NCBI GenBank assembly: GCA_022705365.1
Contig: JAKJEP010000137.1
Location: 1-6,266, forward strand
Source of the DNA: Planctomycetota bacterium
Lineage (GTDB): Bacteria; Planctomycetota; Phycisphaerae; Sedimentisphaerales; SM23-30
Direction of reading: 5' to 3'
DNA: 6,266 nucleotides
Both the position numbers and the translations under genes were made by a program. The notes below the pieces were generated by a model, which saw only the letters and a program-made list of their open reading frames with translations, searched no databases and was not told the DNA's origin. The number at the start of each line of letters is the position of its first letter. The first letter of the stretch is position 1. Shown piece by piece: positions 4,998-6,266 of the stretch.

Positions 4998-6266
4998 ATG
5001 AATCCGTGGTTTTCTCGAATAAAAAATATCCTGATAGGATTGTCGTTTGTGTTTTGGCTGGGGGGCTGTGAATTGGGGCAGCGTTATCCCTATGAAACCG
5101 TGTCCATTCCGCCGGAAAAGCTGAACCAGATTGAAAAGCTGGATCTGGAGGCCATGTCCCAGCCACCGAAAGAATCGGAAGCCGCAACCGAAGGACCGGC
5201 CGACGAACCGGAAACGGAACGGCAGTTGAGCATTGAAGAGTGCCGGGCACTGGCCCTGAGAAACAATCTCGATTTGAAAGTGCAGATTTACAACGTGCCT
5301 ATGGCGGAGGAAGGCATCGTGCAGGCGGAGGCTGCTTTTGAACCACTGGCCTTTTCCCGGATGAATTTTACCAAAACCGATTCCCCCACCTCCCTGACGC
5401 TGGAAGCCAGCAAACAGGAATATTTCGATAATACCGCCGGCATACAATTTCCCCTGCGGACCGGGGGAGATATCACGCTTTCGCACCCCTTTTCCTGGAC
5501 GCAGACGAACAATATTTTTTCCACGCTGGATGAATGGTACACCACCGATGCCGCCCTTTCGGTCCAGCAACCGCTGCTAAAGGGCGGCGGCGTCCGCGCC
5601 AATACCCATACGCTCCGCATCGCCCGTTACGATACGCAGATCGCCCGCGCCCAGACCAAGCTGGAAGTTACCCGGGTACTGGCGGATGTGGACCGGGCGT
5701 ACTGGCTGTTGTACGCAGTGAACAAACTGCTGGAGTTGCGCAAACTCGAACATGACCTGGCCCTGGCCCAGTTGGAACGTGCCCGGCGGATGGTGCAGGC
5801 CGGCCAGTCACCGGAGATCGAAATCCTGCGGGCTGAGGCGGCGGTTGCCGAACGGGTTGAAGGCATTCTCCTGGCGGAGAACCAGGTGCGCAACCGCCAG
5901 CGGGAATTGAAACGGATCCTCAACGAAGCCGGTCTGGAAATGGAAACCCCCACCACGCTGATTTTGTCCACCGAGCCGAATCCCCAGCATTACGCATTAG
6001 ATAACGAAAAGCTGATGGACTATTCGCTTGCCAACCGGATGGAACTGCTGGAGATGGAACTGCAGATTGCCAAAGACGTCAGTGCCGTCGATTTTAACCG
6101 TAACCAGATGCTGCCCTACCTGGCGTTGGATTATACCTACAACATCAACGCTTTGGGCCAGACAGCCGGCGATTCCTATGATCTGATGTGGCGCAACCGG
6201 TTTGCCGATCATCGCGCCGGGCTGGTCCTGCAAATTCCGCTGGGCAATCAGGCCGCCCGCAGCCAG
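4998..6266 (+). CDS. TolC-family outer-membrane efflux lipoprotein (3' end outside window)
   Basis: The frame stays open from ATG 4998 to the right edge: 423 residues and no stop. Residues 1-24 form a lipoprotein signal (basic start, hydrophobic core ILIGLSFVFW, lipobox LGGC with C24). Glu at +2 favours the outer membrane. Residues 25-76 are a Pro/Glu-rich, acidic, probably flexible linker. The outer-membrane efflux domain begins at LSIEECRALALRNN (77-90). QPLLKGGGVRAN (191-202) matches the conserved motif after the first beta segment of TolC-like proteins. A long helical stretch (about 203-313) and the start of the second repeat (about 334 onward, with LPYLALDYTYN and LVLQIPLG) follow. TolC-like proteins usually have two such repeats, so only the end of the second is missing. 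The ribosome site AGGAG (4981-4985) lies 12 nt from the ATG, slightly long. It follows the permease stop by 21 nt and would be the trimeric exit duct of this pump. Confidence 0.92.
   Translation, partial: MNPWFSRIKNILIGLSFVFWLGGCELGQRYPYETVSIPPEKLNQIEKLDLEAMSQPPKESEAATEGPADEPETERQLSIEECRALALRNNLDLKVQIYNVPMAEEGIVQAEAAFEPLAFSRMNFTKTDSPTSLTLEASKQEYFDNTAGIQFPLRTGGDITLSHPFSWTQTNNIFSTLDEWYTTDAALSVQQPLLKGGGVRANTHTLRIARYDTQIARAQTKLEVTRVLADVDRAYWLLYAVNKLLELRKLEHDLALAQLERARRMVQAGQSPEIEILRAEAAVAERVEGILLAENQVRNRQRELKRILNEAGLEMETPTTLILSTEPNPQHYALDNEKLMDYSLANRMELLEMELQIAKDVSAVDFNRNQMLPYLALDYTYNINALGQTAGDSYDLMWRNRFADHRAGLVLQIPLGNQAARSQ

Noticed and set aside
4760..5071. + strand frame overlapping the permease end and the outer-membrane factor start
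   Set aside because: It runs in another frame through two confident genes, has no domain, and has a Gly/Pro/Arg-rich composition typical of an off-frame translation.

Overview
The window reads as ordinary chromosomal DNA from a double-membrane (Gram-negative-type) bacterium of moderate, slightly GC-rich composition. All genes I can support lie on the + strand. The outer-membrane lipoprotein and periplasmic adaptor imply an outer membrane. A CBM9-like protein beside an exported amidohydrolase would suit a polysaccharide-degrading lineage such as Planctomycetes/PVC or Bacteroidota, but that placement is a guess from gene content, not something the sequence proves.

Region 1 (1-1330): the 3' end of a gene for a CBM9-like carbohydrate-binding protein is followed after 27 nt by a complete gene for a secreted metal-dependent amidohydrolase. 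The two are probably co-transcribed. Region 2 (1331-1610): a 280-nt AT-richer intergenic stretch holds a strong imperfect hairpin followed by a T run (probable terminator). That hairpin is nested inside a larger 89-bp inverted-repeat structure. A candidate promoter with an overlapping small inverted repeat comes next. I see no convincing gene here.

Region 3 (1611-6266): a tight four-gene operon encodes a complete MacAB-TolC-like tripartite export system. The order is periplasmic adaptor (HlyD/MacA type), stand-alone ABC ATPase, FtsX/MacB-type permease, and a TolC-family outer-membrane factor that begins with a lipoprotein signal and runs off the right edge. The ATPase and permease genes overlap by 4 bp (ATGA), and the other junctions are 13 and 21 nt. 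ATP hydrolysis by a dimer of the ATPase would drive conformational changes in the permease. The adaptor, which carries the R-x3-L-x6-S hairpin-tip motif known for TolC docking, would couple these to the outer-membrane duct. The substrate cannot be read from the sequence.

I found no clear undescribed system. The least explained item is the nested inverted repeat at 1361-1449.
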